A stretch of DNA of 64,000 bases from Gammaproteobacteria bacterium (GCA_025359205.1 JANYHD010000029.1:62001-126000); one strand, 5' to 3'; shown: positions 53,399 through 63,324, numbered from the stretch's first letter. Translations and numbers: made by a program. Notes: a model not told the origin generated them from the letters alone.

Positions 53399-54411
53399 AC
53401 GGTCTCGGTCACCTTGCGCAGGTGCGGCGGGCGGTCGGGATCCAGGCCACGCAGTCGCGCGAGCGAGGCGAGCAGACGGTACGCGCTCGTTGCCAGCGTG
53501 ATCGGCGCCAGCGCGGCGGGCACAGGCAGGGTCGGCAGTTCGATCGCGCGCGCGGCGCTCGCACCGGCCAGCAGCACCTCGACCTTGCGGGCGGCCAGCT
53601 CTGAGGCAAGCACAGTGAGGCCCGGACGGGTCGCGTCGTCCTGGGCCAGTATGAGCGCCGGAAATCCCGGGCCGAGCAGCGCCAGCGGGCCGTGCCGCAC
53701 CTCCGCTCCGCTGTAGGCCTCGGCATGCAGTGCACAGGTTTCCTTGCACTTGAGCGCCGTCTCCTGGGCGACGCTGAGGCCTAGGCCGCGGCCGATCACG
53801 TAGAGGTGAGCGGCGCCGGCCAGCCGCGGCAGGGCGGCGCTCCAGTCCAGCTGCCAGGCCGCTGCGAGCGCTGCGGGCAAGGCCTGCAGGTCTGAGTGCA
53901 GATTGGCGTCTCCGGTCCATTCGGCGGTCAGGTGCGCGATCGCAGTGAGCGAGGCCAGGTAGGATTTGGTCGCCGCGACACTGCGTTCGACGCCGGCCAG
54001 CATGGGAATGGCGTAGTCGGCCGCCGCGCTCAGCGGCGCGTGCGCGTCATTGCACAGCGCGATCACCGTGGCGCCGCTCCGGCGTGCCGCCGCCATGGTG
54101 GCCAGCAGGTCCGGGCTCTGTCCCGACTGAGAAATGGCGATGAACAGGCAGTCACGCAGATTGAGTTCTGCGCCATAGATGGAGCTGACCGCGGGCGCGG
54201 CCGATGCCGTCAGGACCCGGGTGCGAGTCTCGATGAGGTATTTCGCGTAGGTGGCGGCGTGGTCTGAACTGCCGCGCGCACAGGTGACCACGGCCCGCGG
54301 CGGGTGCGCGCGCAGCCGCGCGCCGATGGCGGCCATCAGCGGCGCGTTTTCACGCAGCTGGCGGGCCACCACGGTCGGAATCTCGGCGGCCTCGGCCTCC
54401 ATCAGGCTCAC
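53395..54411 (-). CDS. nagB-II: SIS-domain glucosamine-6-phosphate deaminase (NagB-II type)
   Basis: The product has 338 residues. Two SIS domains are visible, with CARGSSDHAATYAKYLIE, FIAISQSGQSPDLLATMAAA and VIGRGLGLSVAQETALKCKE, followed by YSGAEVRHGPLALL. It resembles the isomerase half of GlmS without the glutaminase domain, which is the alternative deaminase of many non-enteric GlcNAc pathways. It would turn glucosamine-6-P into fructose-6-P and ammonia. It sits between the GntR regulator (two-base gap) and nagA. Confidence 0.85.
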   Translation of the reverse strand: MSLMEAEAAEIPTVVARQLRENAPLMAAIGARLRAHPPRAVVTCARGSSDHAATYAKYLIETRTRVLTASAAPAVSSIYGAELNLRDCLFIAISQSGQSPDLLATMAAARRSGATVIALCNDAHAPLSAAADYAIPMLAGVERSVAATKSYLASLTAIAHLTAEWTGDANLHSDLQALPAALAAAWQLDWSAALPRLAGAAHLYVIGRGLGLSVAQETALKCKETCALHAEAYSGAEVRHGPLALLGPGFPALILAQDDATRPGLTVLASELAARKVEVLLAGASAARAIELPTLPVPAALAPITLATSAYRLLASLARLRGLDPDRPPHLRKVTETV

Positions 54412-54413
54412 GT

Positions 54414-55151
54414 TCAGGCGCTCAGCTCGGCCACGAAATCGTACACGTCGCCGCGGTAGTACGACTGCGAGAACTCGATCGCACGGCCATCGCGGAGCGA
54501 CCCCAGGCGTTCGACCAGCAGCCCGGCCGCGCCTTCTGCGGACTTGAGCAGCTCGGCCTGCTCCGCGTTCAGCAGCACGGCGCGCAGGCGTTGCAGGGCG
54601 CGCACCGGACGCTGATTGTTGCGCTCGAGCGCTTCGTAGAGTGAGTCATGCACCGCCTCGAGCGAGGGGAGTGCCGCCGCGACCACGGTTGCAAACTCGA
54701 TCGCCATGGGGGCGTCGTCGGCATAGCGCAGGCGATGAAAGCGGTAGACGGGCGTGCCGGGGCTCAGGCGCAGCGCCAGCGCTTCCTCGGGCGTCACGGT
54801 GCCGGAGGATTTCTTCAGCCAGACGCTGCGCGGCGTGCGGCCGCGGGCGCGCATGTCCTCCGAGAAGGAGGTCAACATCGCGAAATTCTTTTCAACGCGC
54901 GCGGAGACGAAATTGCCCGATCCCTGGCGCCGTATCAGCAGGCCGTCGGCGACCAGGCCGTCGAGCGCCTTGCGCACGGTGATACGCGAGACCTTGAAAT
55001 CGGTCGCCAGGTCACGCTCGGCCGGCAGTGCGTCATCAGGCGAGAGCACGCGATTGTCAATCGCGGTCTTGAGCGCGCGCTGCAGCTGCAGGTATAAGGG
55101 GAGGCTGCCGCGTTCGTCGAGCGGGCCTACGGTCTTGGCTAGCGAAGTCAT
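54414..55151 (-). CDS. GntR/HutC-family regulator of amino-sugar use (NagR-like)
   Basis: The product has 245 residues. The GntR HTH reads LPAERDLATDFKVSRITVRK, then ALDGLVADGLLIRRQGSGNF. The UTRA effector domain follows (LSPGTPVYRFHRLRYADDAP, IEFSQSYYRGDVYDFVAEL). As the first gene of the nag operon it is likely a repressor released by an amino-sugar phosphate. The ATG at 55151 is used because homology begins there; a longer frame would run into the promoter. TGGTATNNTNTTGG-type sites lie before this gene and before the two rightward units. Confidence 0.85.
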   Translation of the reverse strand: MTSLAKTVGPLDERGSLPLYLQLQRALKTAIDNRVLSPDDALPAERDLATDFKVSRITVRKALDGLVADGLLIRRQGSGNFVSARVEKNFAMLTSFSEDMRARGRTPRSVWLKKSSGTVTPEEALALRLSPGTPVYRFHRLRYADDAPMAIEFATVVAAALPSLEAVHDSLYEALERNNQRPVRALQRLRAVLLNAEQAELLKSAEGAAGLLVERLGSLRDGRAIEFSQSYYRGDVYDFVAELSA

Positions 55152-55190
55152 CGGCCGATGCCCCGGATTCTGTGTCGAAGGTGCCCATTT

Positions 55191-55210
55191 AATACCAAAA
55201 AGATACCAGT
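55191..55210 (-). promoter_or_regulatory. Probable NagR-type operator before the leftward nag operon
   Basis: On the minus strand, ACTGGTATCTTTTTGGTATT contains TGGTAT twice and the pattern TGGTATNNTNTTGG. A TTGTAA with a TTAAAT 17 bases later would place it between -35 and -10. Related sites lie at 55318 and 63414. Confidence 0.5.
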
Positions 55211-55300
55211 TACAAGCCCGTATAATCCGGCGAGGTGCGTAAATGCTGTGGGCATGTAGCGAGATCATTGCGGGCAGCAGGTCGTGGTGCCTGCGCTTCG

Positions 55301-55331
55301 TTGCGGCAACAGGGTATTGGTATTATCTTGG
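55301..55331 (+). promoter_or_regulatory. Promoter and probable NagR-type operator before the hexosaminidase gene
   Basis: TTGCGG (55301-55306) and TATCTT (55324-55329) lie 17 bases apart. TGGTATTATCTTGG (55318-55331) covers the -10 region and differs at one position from the site before the TonB receptor. The layout suggests repression by occlusion. Confidence 0.5.
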
Positions 55332-55361
55332 CTTTGTGCGGTCTGTAAGGTGGAATCGGGA

Positions 55362-57902
55362 ATGAATATCCGGAACTCCGCGGCGTTGCTGCTGGCCACC
55401 GTGCTGCTGTGGAACCTGGCTGCGCGCGCCACGGCGCACGATTCCCCTGTTGGCCTGCGTTGGGAGCCCGTCCAGGGCAGTACCCAAGCGGCTGTGCCCG
55501 AGGGCGGCGCGGCGGCTCAATTCATCCTCACGAATACCGGCGCGCAGGCGCTGCCGGCACAGGGGTGGGCCCTGTACTTCGATTGCGAGGAGGGCGTGGA
55601 GACGGGCGCCGTCGCCGGCGGATTCACATTCGATCAGCTTGCTGGCACCTTCTATCGCATGCGCCCGCATGCAGGTTTTTCCGGATTGGCGTCGGGACAA
55701 AACGTCACCGTGCCCTTTGTCATGTCGGGCGCCGCGCACAATCCCGCGCAGGCGCCGATCGGGCCTTACTTTGCGCTCGACAATGCGCCCGGTTCAGCGG
55801 TGGCAGTGAGCGACTACACGGTGGCTCCGCTAACAGCCGATCCAGGAGCGAGAACGCCGGAGCAGACCTACGAGCGAAATGCGTTGATCACGGCCGTGCC
55901 GGCGGACGCCCTGCCGCCCGTGTTGCCCACACCGCAGCGCTACCAGCGCGGCGAGGGCTACCTGCATTGGACTTCAATGCCGGCCGTCATTGCGCCTGCA
56001 AGCTTGCGAGCGGAGGCCGCCACGGCGCGAGCGATGCTCGCACCGCACTTTGCAGCAGGCGCTGCACATGCGCGCGGCCAGGCAGGCGCTATCGCAAGCC
56101 TGCGGCTGACGGTGGTCCGACTGCCCAGCCAGACTTCTCCAGAAGCCTACGAACTCAGGGTGGATCCGCGGCGCGGCGTCACCGTGCGCGGCAATTCCGC
56201 CGCGGGCGTTGCGCGCGGCCTGGAATCGCTGCACCAGCTGCTCCCGATTGCGCCAGGCGTCGCGCAACCCGTGCTCTTGCCTGCGCTGCGGATCGAGGAC
56301 GCGCCGCGCTTTGCCTACCGGGGCGTGATGCTGGATGTGGCACGCAATTTCCAGTCCAAGGCGGCCGTGCTGCACGTGCTCGATCTGATGGTGCGTTTCA
56401 AGCTCAACGTATTCCACTTTCATCTCACTGACGACGAAGGCTGGCGAATTGAGATTCCCGGCCTGCCGGAGTTGACCGCAATTGGCGCGCGACGCGGGCA
56501 TGTCGGCGCAGTGGTGGACCGCTTGCCGCCCGCCTATGGCTCGGGCCCCGATGTCGACAGTCCCTTTGGCAGTGGCTACTACAGCCGCGCCGACTACATC
56601 GCGATCCTGCGTTACGCGGCCGCGCGGCACATCAATGTAATTCCCGAGATCGAAATGCCCGGCCACGCGCGGTCCGCCGTGGTCGCGATGGCCGAGCGCG
56701 CGCGCCGCCTGGCCGCACAGGGCCGTGCCGATGCCGACCAATACCTGCTCAACGATCGCGCCGATCATTCGGAATATCAGTCCGCGCAGCGCTACCACGA
56801 CAACGTGATGAATCCGGCACTTCCGTCCACGTACGCGTTTATCGCGCACGTGGTTGCCGAAGTGGCGGCGATGCACCGCGCGGCCGGCGTCCCGCTGCAC
56901 GCGCTGCACGTCGGTGGCGATGAACTGCCGGGCGGTGCGTGGGAGCGCTCGCCCGCCTGCGCAGAGTTGAAGCAACGCGAGCATCTGGGTAGCCGCGCCG
57001 ACGTCTGGGATTATTTCTACGGCAAAGTGGCGCGGCTGCTGCGCAGCCAGGGACTGCGCGCATCCGGTTGGGAAGAACTCGGGACGGTGCGGCAGCAGCT
57101 GGCGGGCCGCGAGCAGGTGCTGCCGAATCAGCACTTCCTGGGCCATGGCTTCACGCTCTACGTGTGGCGCAACATCGAGGGTTCGGAAGATCTGGCCTAC
57201 CGCCTCGCCAACGCCGGCTACGACACGGTGCTGGCGCCAGCGACCCGGTTATACCTCGACATGGCGCCGTACCCAAGCGCAGACGAAGCCGGGCAAACCT
57301 GGGCCGCATACGTGGATCTCGATACGGTGTTCGACTACATCCCATACGATGACAACCGCGTGGCGCCGGACAGTCCGGTGCGGCTTGCGGGCATGGAACG
57401 CCTGAGCGACGCGGGCAAACGACACGTCCTCGGCATCGAAGCGCCATTGTTCAGCGAAACACTGAATGACGGATCGCGCCTCGATTACATGCTTATGCCG
57501 CGGCTGGTGGCGGCCGCAGAGCGCGCCTGGGCGCCCGATCCGGAATGGACATCACAGTCGGACCCTGCGCAAGCTGCGCGGTTGTACGCGCTGGCCTGGT
57601 CGGCCTTCGTCAGTAAGCTCGGGCTGGAAGTACTGCCGCGGCTCGATGCCGAAATGCCGGACCTGCACTACCGCCTACCGCCGCCAGGGCTGAAGCGCGT
57701 TGGCGGGCACGTGCTCGTCAACGAGCAGATTCCGGGGCTGGAGTTGCACTATACAGTCGATGGCTCGGTGCCCACGAGGCAAAGTCCGATCGTCAGCGGA
57801 CCGATTGCCGCAGCGGGTGCGGTGCGGGTCGCAGCCTTCGATCACAATGGACGCGCGGGCAGGTCGGCGCAGCTCGATGCCGGCCTTACACCCGCCAGTT
57901 AG
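55362..57902 (+). CDS. Secreted beta-N-acetylhexosaminidase (GH20)
   Basis: The product has 846 residues with a signal peptide (LLLATVLLWNLAARATAHDS). An N-terminal CHB_HEX carbohydrate-binding domain, a GH20b domain and the GH20 barrel (FAYRGVMLDVARNFQSKAAV) follow. The catalytic pair is Asp520-Glu521 in ALHVGGDELPGGAW, and VIPEIEMPGHARSAV lines the site. A CHB_HEX_C-like domain ends the protein (YTVDGSVPTRQSPIVSGP). It releases GlcNAc from chitooligosaccharides in the periplasm or outside. It is the first gene of the rightward nag operon. The start is supported by GGTGGA and the signal peptide. Confidence 0.9.
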   Translation: MNIRNSAALLLATVLLWNLAARATAHDSPVGLRWEPVQGSTQAAVPEGGAAAQFILTNTGAQALPAQGWALYFDCEEGVETGAVAGGFTFDQLAGTFYRMRPHAGFSGLASGQNVTVPFVMSGAAHNPAQAPIGPYFALDNAPGSAVAVSDYTVAPLTADPGARTPEQTYERNALITAVPADALPPVLPTPQRYQRGEGYLHWTSMPAVIAPASLRAEAATARAMLAPHFAAGAAHARGQAGAIASLRLTVVRLPSQTSPEAYELRVDPRRGVTVRGNSAAGVARGLESLHQLLPIAPGVAQPVLLPALRIEDAPRFAYRGVMLDVARNFQSKAAVLHVLDLMVRFKLNVFHFHLTDDEGWRIEIPGLPELTAIGARRGHVGAVVDRLPPAYGSGPDVDSPFGSGYYSRADYIAILRYAAARHINVIPEIEMPGHARSAVVAMAERARRLAAQGRADADQYLLNDRADHSEYQSAQRYHDNVMNPALPSTYAFIAHVVAEVAAMHRAAGVPLHALHVGGDELPGGAWERSPACAELKQREHLGSRADVWDYFYGKVARLLRSQGLRASGWEELGTVRQQLAGREQVLPNQHFLGHGFTLYVWRNIEGSEDLAYRLANAGYDTVLAPATRLYLDMAPYPSADEAGQTWAAYVDLDTVFDYIPYDDNRVAPDSPVRLAGMERLSDAGKRHVLGIEAPLFSETLNDGSRLDYMLMPRLVAAAERAWAPDPEWTSQSDPAQAARLYALAWSAFVSKLGLEVLPRLDAEMPDLHYRLPPPGLKRVGGHVLVNEQIPGLELHYTVDGSVPTRQSPIVSGPIAAAGAVRVAAFDHNGRAGRSAQLDAGLTPAS

Positions 57903-57912
57903 AGGAACCGCA

Positions 57913-59022
57913 GTGGCGTCCGAGAACCGCTCGCTCCCCGTCGATGTGCTGCGCGGCCTGACGCTGGCGCTGATGATCGTCGTCAACAATTCGATAGAAA
58001 AGGTGTCGTATGGACCATTGCTGCACGCGCCGTGGAATGGCCTCACGCCAACCGACGTGGTATTCCCGACCTTCCTGTTCGTAGTCGGCGTGGCGCTCAG
58101 CTATTCCATCGGCAAATATGAAAGCCTCGGCGAGGCCGCTGTGTTGGGCAAGATCGCGCGCCGCACCGTGCTGATTTTCCTGTGCGGCTACCTGGTTGAC
58201 TGGTTTCCGTTCTTCGCCACCGACGCTGCGGGCCACTTCGCCTGGACGCCGCTGTCCCACACGCGCATTCCCGGCGTGCTGCAGCGGATTGCGCTGTGCT
58301 ACGGCATTGCGGCCCTGGTCGTTCACTATGGCGGCCGGCGCGCGGCGTTGTTTGTCGGCATCGGGGCGCTGCTCGCCTATTGGTGGGTGTTGTGGAGCTT
58401 TGGCGACTACACGCGCGCTGGCAACGCCGTGCTGAAGCTCGATCTGCGGCTGCTGGGCCCGGATCACCTCTACCGCGAAGACGGCTTCACTTTCGACCCC
58501 GAGGGAATACTCAGTACCTTGCCGGCATTGTTCAACGTGTTGGCGGGTTACCTGACCGGGCAATTCCTGCGCGCGCCGCGCGGCCTGGATCCGGCCACAG
58601 CGCGCCTGCTCGTGGCGGGCGCCGTCGCGATCGCCGTCGCGTTGGCATGGAATACCGTACTGCCCATCAACAAACGGTTGTGGACCAGTTCGTATGCGCT
58701 TTGCACCACTGGCATTGACCTGGTCGCATTGGGGGCGCTGACCTGGGTCATCGAGCAGCGCGGCGTGCGCGCGTGGACGCCGTTCTTTGAAATCTTCGGA
58801 CGCAACACCCTGTTCATCTATTTATTGAGCGAAGTGGGCGAAACCATCCTGGGGCAGGTCCGTATCGGTAATCGCGATTCGGCCAGTTGGCTCTATGAAA
58901 CGGCCTTGCGTCCCTGGGCCGGTGCCCAGAACGGAGCGCTGCTCTATGCGCTGGCCGTCATGCTCGGTTGCGGGTGCGTGGCCTGGGCGCTGGATCGCCG
59001 CCACATCTACATCAGACTATGA
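57913..59022 (+). CDS. nagX: NagX-type membrane protein (DUF5009/heparan glucosaminide acetyltransferase-like)
   Basis: The product has 369 residues with about ten membrane segments. It starts RSLPVDVLRGLTLALMIVVN and has TDVVFPTFLFVVGVALSYSI and RIPGVLQRIALCYGIAALVV, as in the human HGSNAT C-terminal family. In bacteria this family (NagX) accompanies GlcNAc catabolic genes and may transport or acetylate amino sugars at the inner membrane. The GTG at 57913 follows GAGGAA. It overlaps the next gene by four bases. Confidence 0.85.
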   Translation: MASENRSLPVDVLRGLTLALMIVVNNSIEKVSYGPLLHAPWNGLTPTDVVFPTFLFVVGVALSYSIGKYESLGEAAVLGKIARRTVLIFLCGYLVDWFPFFATDAAGHFAWTPLSHTRIPGVLQRIALCYGIAALVVHYGGRRAALFVGIGALLAYWWVLWSFGDYTRAGNAVLKLDLRLLGPDHLYREDGFTFDPEGILSTLPALFNVLAGYLTGQFLRAPRGLDPATARLLVAGAVAIAVALAWNTVLPINKRLWTSSYALCTTGIDLVALGALTWVIEQRGVRAWTPFFEIFGRNTLFIYLLSEVGETILGQVRIGNRDSASWLYETALRPWAGAQNGALLYALAVMLGCGCVAWALDRRHIYIRL

Positions 59023-61544
59023 GTCAGCCGGATCACATCGATTCGCTGCTGCGGTTGGTTGCACCGCTGGCTGGTTGGGTGCTGTCGCTCGCGGAAGTTC
59101 CTGACCCGGTTTTTGCCGGCGCCATGGCTGGCGACGGCGTGGCCATCGACCCGACGGGCAACACCCTGCATGCGCCCTGCGACGGGGTCGTCGTGCTGAT
59201 GGGGGCTGCCCGGCACGCGCTGACCGTGCGCAGCCGGGCTGGCGACGTGTTGTTGCACGTGGGTATCGATACCGTGCAGCTCGGCGGCGCCGGGTTCACG
59301 CTGCGCGTGCGCGACGGTGAAGCCGTGCGCGCCGGCCAGCCCCTGCTCGATTTCGACCTCGATGCAATTGTGCGGCGCGCGCCCAGCGCCATTACGCCCG
59401 TGCTGCTCGCCGGCGCGCGGCCAGGTCTCGTCGTGCAGCGCCAGAGCGGGCGGCGCGTCGCAGTCGGCGAATTCCTGTTTGCCATCGCGCCGCCGGCCGT
59501 GGATGCCGCTGGCATGGCGGCGCCGCCGGGCGTGCAGCTGAGCGTCGCCTTTCGCGTTCCATTCGATCACGGCCTGCATGCACGGCCCGCGGCGCGTGTT
59601 GCCGCCGCGTTGGGCGCTGTCGATGCGCAGGTCATGCTGCGCGCGCGCGGCAGGGAAGCCAACGCCAGAAGTACCGTGGCCATGATGGCACTCGGCGTGG
59701 AGCGCGGCGAGATCATCACCGCAATCATCAGCGGGCCTGATGCGGATGCCGCCCTGACTGCACTCGCCGGATTGCTCAATCGCGTTGCTGACGCGCCGCG
59801 CGCGCACACACAACCCCAGGTGGAGGTGGCGCAAGCACCACCATCGCCCCCGCTCGCCGGTACACGCCTCGGCGCCGTAGTCGCTGCGCGCGGCCTGGCC
59901 GTGGGCCGCGCCGCGCCACTTCAAGACGTCGATCCGCCCGTCAGCGCGCCGTTGGGTGATGCCGATGCGGAGCGCGGCCGGCTGGTGGCGGCAATCGATG
60001 CGGTCAGTGAGTTCCTGCGCGGACTTGCCGCCGCAAGCCAAAGCGCACAGCGCGGCGTGCTCGACGCGCATCTCGCGTTGCTGGCGGATCCCACCTTGCG
60101 GCAGCAGGCCACGGCGCAGATCGCGCGCGGCGCCAGCGCCGGCGCGGCCTGGCGATCCACGCTGCGCAGCGCGGCCGCGGCGCTCGCGGCACTCGATGAT
60201 GCGCGCATGGCGGAGCGGCGCGCTGACCTGCTCGACATCGAACGCCAGGTGCTGCGGGTGCTGGGCGGCGCATCCCCCAATTCGTCCGGCGCCCTGCCCG
60301 AGCAGGCCATCGTGCTGGCGGCGGAGCTGTTGCCCTCGCAGCTGTTGACGCTGGATGCGAGCCGGCTGGCCGGACTGTGCATGGCAGAGGGCGGCGCGAC
60401 CTCACACGTGGCCATCCTCGCCGCATCCATGGGATTGCCAATGCTGGTGGCGGCTGGCCGCTCGGTACTGGCAATCAACGCGGGAACTCCGCTGGTGCTC
60501 GACGCTGAGGCAGGTCACTTGCTGGTGGATCCGCCCGCTGCCGAGCTCGATGCTACGCGCACACTGATCACGCGGCGCAAGCTTGAACGTGAGCAGGACG
60601 AAGCGGTGGCGCAACAAAGCGCACACATGCGCGACGGCACCCGCATTCACGTCTACTGCAATCTCGGCACGGCGGCAGAGGCTGCGCCCGCCGTTGAGGC
60701 GGGAGCCGAAGGCTGCGGACTGTTGCGCACGGAGTTCCTGTTCCTCGATCGCCTCGAGGCTCCGGGCGAGGACGAGCAGCTCGCCGAATACCAGGCCATC
60801 GCCACGGCGCTGGCGGGCCGCACGCTGACCATCCGCACGCTTGATGCCGGCGGCGACAAGCCCATCGCCTACCTGCCTACGCCGCGCGAGGAAAACCCGG
60901 CGCTGGGACTGCGCGGCCTGCGCACGAGCCAGGCGCGCCCCGAACTCCTGACCACGCAGTTGCGCGCGATCCTGCGGGTCACGCCGGCGCGCCAATGCCG
61001 CGTGCTACTGCCGATGGTGACGGAGCTGGCGGAGGTGCGTGCGGTGCGCGAACAACTCGTCGCCTTGGCCACCGAGCTCAAGGTACCGGCGCCGGAACTC
61101 GGCATCATGATCGAGACGCCCGCATCCGCGCTGCTGGCCGACCAGCTGTGCGCGCACATCGACTTCGTGTCGATCGGCAGCAATGATCTTTCGCAGTACA
61201 CGCTCGCTATGGACCGCCTGCATCCGACGCTGGCGCCACATCTCGACGCGCTGCACCCCGCCGTGCTGCGGCTCATCCAGCGTGCGGCGGCGGCCGGCAA
61301 CGCACGCGGCATCGAAGTGGGCGTGTGCGGAGGGTTGGCCTCCGACCCAGCCGCCGTACCGCTGCTGCTCGGTCTCGGTGTGCGCGAGCTCTCGGCGGTG
61401 CCGGCGCAGATTCCGCGCATCAAGAGCCTGGCGCGCGGCCTGAGGCTCGCGGACTGCGTGGCGCTCGCCCGCGAGGCCCTCGAGCTCGAAGCGGCCGCAG
61501 CGGTGCGAGCGCTGGTTCGTGAATGGAGTGTGCGCAATGCCTAG
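59019..61544 (+). CDS. Multidomain PTS protein EIIA-HPr-EI
   Basis: The product has 841 residues and joins three PTS parts. The EIIA(Glc-type) domain has the phospho-His at residue 80 in LLHVGIDTVQLGG. HPr has His187 in FDHGLHARPAARVA. Enzyme I has His463 in CMAEGGATSHVAILAASMGL, then the PEP-binding barrel (LLRTEFLFLDRLEAPGEDEQ, IMIETPASALLADQLC, FVSIGSNDLSQYTLAMDR). It passes phosphate from PEP to the EIICB permease encoded next. A dedicated fusion means GlcNAc import does not need a general PTS. It is coupled to nagX (ATGA overlap). Confidence 0.92.
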   Translation: MSQPDHIDSLLRLVAPLAGWVLSLAEVPDPVFAGAMAGDGVAIDPTGNTLHAPCDGVVVLMGAARHALTVRSRAGDVLLHVGIDTVQLGGAGFTLRVRDGEAVRAGQPLLDFDLDAIVRRAPSAITPVLLAGARPGLVVQRQSGRRVAVGEFLFAIAPPAVDAAGMAAPPGVQLSVAFRVPFDHGLHARPAARVAAALGAVDAQVMLRARGREANARSTVAMMALGVERGEIITAIISGPDADAALTALAGLLNRVADAPRAHTQPQVEVAQAPPSPPLAGTRLGAVVAARGLAVGRAAPLQDVDPPVSAPLGDADAERGRLVAAIDAVSEFLRGLAAASQSAQRGVLDAHLALLADPTLRQQATAQIARGASAGAAWRSTLRSAAAALAALDDARMAERRADLLDIERQVLRVLGGASPNSSGALPEQAIVLAAELLPSQLLTLDASRLAGLCMAEGGATSHVAILAASMGLPMLVAAGRSVLAINAGTPLVLDAEAGHLLVDPPAAELDATRTLITRRKLEREQDEAVAQQSAHMRDGTRIHVYCNLGTAAEAAPAVEAGAEGCGLLRTEFLFLDRLEAPGEDEQLAEYQAIATALAGRTLTIRTLDAGGDKPIAYLPTPREENPALGLRGLRTSQARPELLTTQLRAILRVTPARQCRVLLPMVTELAEVRAVREQLVALATELKVPAPELGIMIETPASALLADQLCAHIDFVSIGSNDLSQYTLAMDRLHPTLAPHLDALHPAVLRLIQRAAAAGNARGIEVGVCGGLASDPAAVPLLLGLGVRELSAVPAQIPRIKSLARGLRLADCVALAREALELEAAAAVRALVREWSVRNA

Positions 61545-63324
61545 AACCGTCGAAGGACTGCAACGCCTGGGACGGGCGCTGATGCTGCCGATTGCCGTGC
61601 TGCCGGTGGCGAGCATGCTGCTGCGGCTCGGGCAACCAGACCTGCTGAATATTCCCGTGCTGGCTGCGGCCGGCGACGCCATCTTCTCCAATCTCGGCCT
61701 CGTGTTCGCGGTGGGTGTCGCGGTCGGCTTTGCACGCGAGAATCACGGCGCGGCTGGACTCGCGGGCCTGGTCGGATTCCTGGTCGCCACGCACGGCGCT
61801 GGATCTCTGCTGGCGATTCCAGGCTCTGTTACCGCAGGACTCGCCGGTGCGGCGGCCGACGCGGCCGCTGCAGCCTGGCGCGCACAACAGCTCTCGAAAC
61901 TCAGCATGCCGGTTGGAATATTGTCGGGCTTGATCGCGGGCTTCGCCTACAACCGCTACAGCGAGATCAAACTGCCTGATTACCTGGCCTTCTTCGGCGG
62001 CCGGCGCTTCGTGCCGATCGTCACCGGCTGCTTCGGAATCGTAGTCGCGCTCGCCTTTGGCCTGGCCTGGCCGCTGCTCGCGCGCGGCATGGACGGCCTG
62101 AGCCTCGCCGTCGTCGGGGCTGGTTCCTGGGGGCTATTTGCCTATGGCGTGCTGAACCGACTGTTGATCGTCACCGGACTGCACCACATTCTGAACAGCG
62201 TCGTATGGTTTGTGCTGGGCGACTACCACGGCATCACCGGTGATATCCATCGCTTCCAGGCCGGTGATCCGACGGCCGGCGCATTCATGAGCGGTTTCTT
62301 CCCGGTCATCATGTTCGGCCTGCCAGGCGCCTGCCTGGCGATGTACCGGGCTGCGAGACCCGAGCGGCGGCGGGTAGTGGGCGGGTTGCTGTTGTCAATA
62401 ACACTCACCTCCTTCCTCACCGGAGTCACTGAGCCGGTTGAGTTCACGTTCATGTTTCTCGCGCCGCTCCTGTTCGCGGTGCACGCCGTGCTCACGGGTC
62501 TCGCCATGGTGATCATGCATGTGCTGGGCGTGCATTTGGGTTTTGGCTTTTCGGCGGGCCTGTTTGACTACGTGCTGAATTTTCACCTCGCCACCCGACC
62601 GCTGTGGCTGTTGCCAATCGGTGCCGCTTACTTTCTGTTGTACTTCTGGCTGTTCCGATTTGCCATCGCGCGCTTCAACCTTGCGACACCCGGCCGGGAA
62701 CTTGCGCCCGCCGCGGGTGAGCACGCCTACGCGCGTGCGCCTGCAGCGCGCGGCAGCCGCGCCGCTGGCTTGGTGGAAGCACTCGGTGGTGCCGCCAACC
62801 TCAGGTCAGTCGATGCGTGCACAACGCGCCTGCGCCTGAGTGTGGTGGACGGAGCGCGTGTCGACGCCGCCGCGCTCGCGCGGCTCGGCGCCATGGGCGT
62901 GGTGCGCCCGGCGCCAACCGCCGTGCAGGTCGTGTTGGGGCCCATCGCCGACCAGGTGGCGGGTGAGATCAGGGCCTACCTGCGTGGCGAGGGGGCGCGG
63001 GCTGCCGCGGCCACTGCCACTGCCGATGCTGATACCGATGCTCAAGCAGGCCAGTCAGGCGACGCAGTCGAAGAGTCGACGTCCGTCGACCTGCGCGCGC
63101 TGCTCAATGCGCTTGGTGGGGCGGACAACATCACTTCAGTCGCAAGCGCGGCGGGCAGAGTGCTGCTGACCGTGGCGCGAGCGGATTTGCTCGACCACGA
63201 ATCGCTGGATGCCCTGATCACTCGTGGTGTGGTCATGACAACCACCGGCACCCTCCATCTGCTGTTGGGTGCGCAGGCCTCGTCCGTGGCGGACGGCCTG
63301 CGCGCCCCCGCCGCCCCCCGCTGA
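61537..63324 (+). CDS. nagE: GlcNAc-specific PTS permease, EIIC-EIIB-EIIB-like
   Basis: The product has 595 residues. The EIIC domain has about ten membrane segments (RALMLPIAVLPVASMLLRLG, VTGLHHILNSVVWFVLGDY, LTGVTEPVEFTFMFLAPLLF). EIIB follows with the phospho-Cys428 in RSVDACTTRLRLSVV. A second EIIB-like domain ends the protein (LNALGGADNITSVASAAGRV), but its Cys position is Ala, so it cannot be phosphorylated the same way. The EIIA comes from the preceding fusion gene, whose stop it overlaps by eight bases. It imports GlcNAc as GlcNAc-6-P. Confidence 0.9.
   Translation: MPRTVEGLQRLGRALMLPIAVLPVASMLLRLGQPDLLNIPVLAAAGDAIFSNLGLVFAVGVAVGFARENHGAAGLAGLVGFLVATHGAGSLLAIPGSVTAGLAGAAADAAAAAWRAQQLSKLSMPVGILSGLIAGFAYNRYSEIKLPDYLAFFGGRRFVPIVTGCFGIVVALAFGLAWPLLARGMDGLSLAVVGAGSWGLFAYGVLNRLLIVTGLHHILNSVVWFVLGDYHGITGDIHRFQAGDPTAGAFMSGFFPVIMFGLPGACLAMYRAARPERRRVVGGLLLSITLTSFLTGVTEPVEFTFMFLAPLLFAVHAVLTGLAMVIMHVLGVHLGFGFSAGLFDYVLNFHLATRPLWLLPIGAAYFLLYFWLFRFAIARFNLATPGRELAPAAGEHAYARAPAARGSRAAGLVEALGGAANLRSVDACTTRLRLSVVDGARVDAAALARLGAMGVVRPAPTAVQVVLGPIADQVAGEIRAYLRGEGARAAAATATADADTDAQAGQSGDAVEESTSVDLRALLNALGGADNITSVASAAGRVLLTVARADLLDHESLDALITRGVVMTTTGTLHLLLGAQASSVADGLRAPAAPR

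Noticed and set aside
53399-53920. Extension of nagA upstream to give a protein of over 550 residues
   Set aside because: The extra part lies fully inside the SIS gene in another frame and is Arg/Pro/Gly-rich; NagA has its normal length from 53398.
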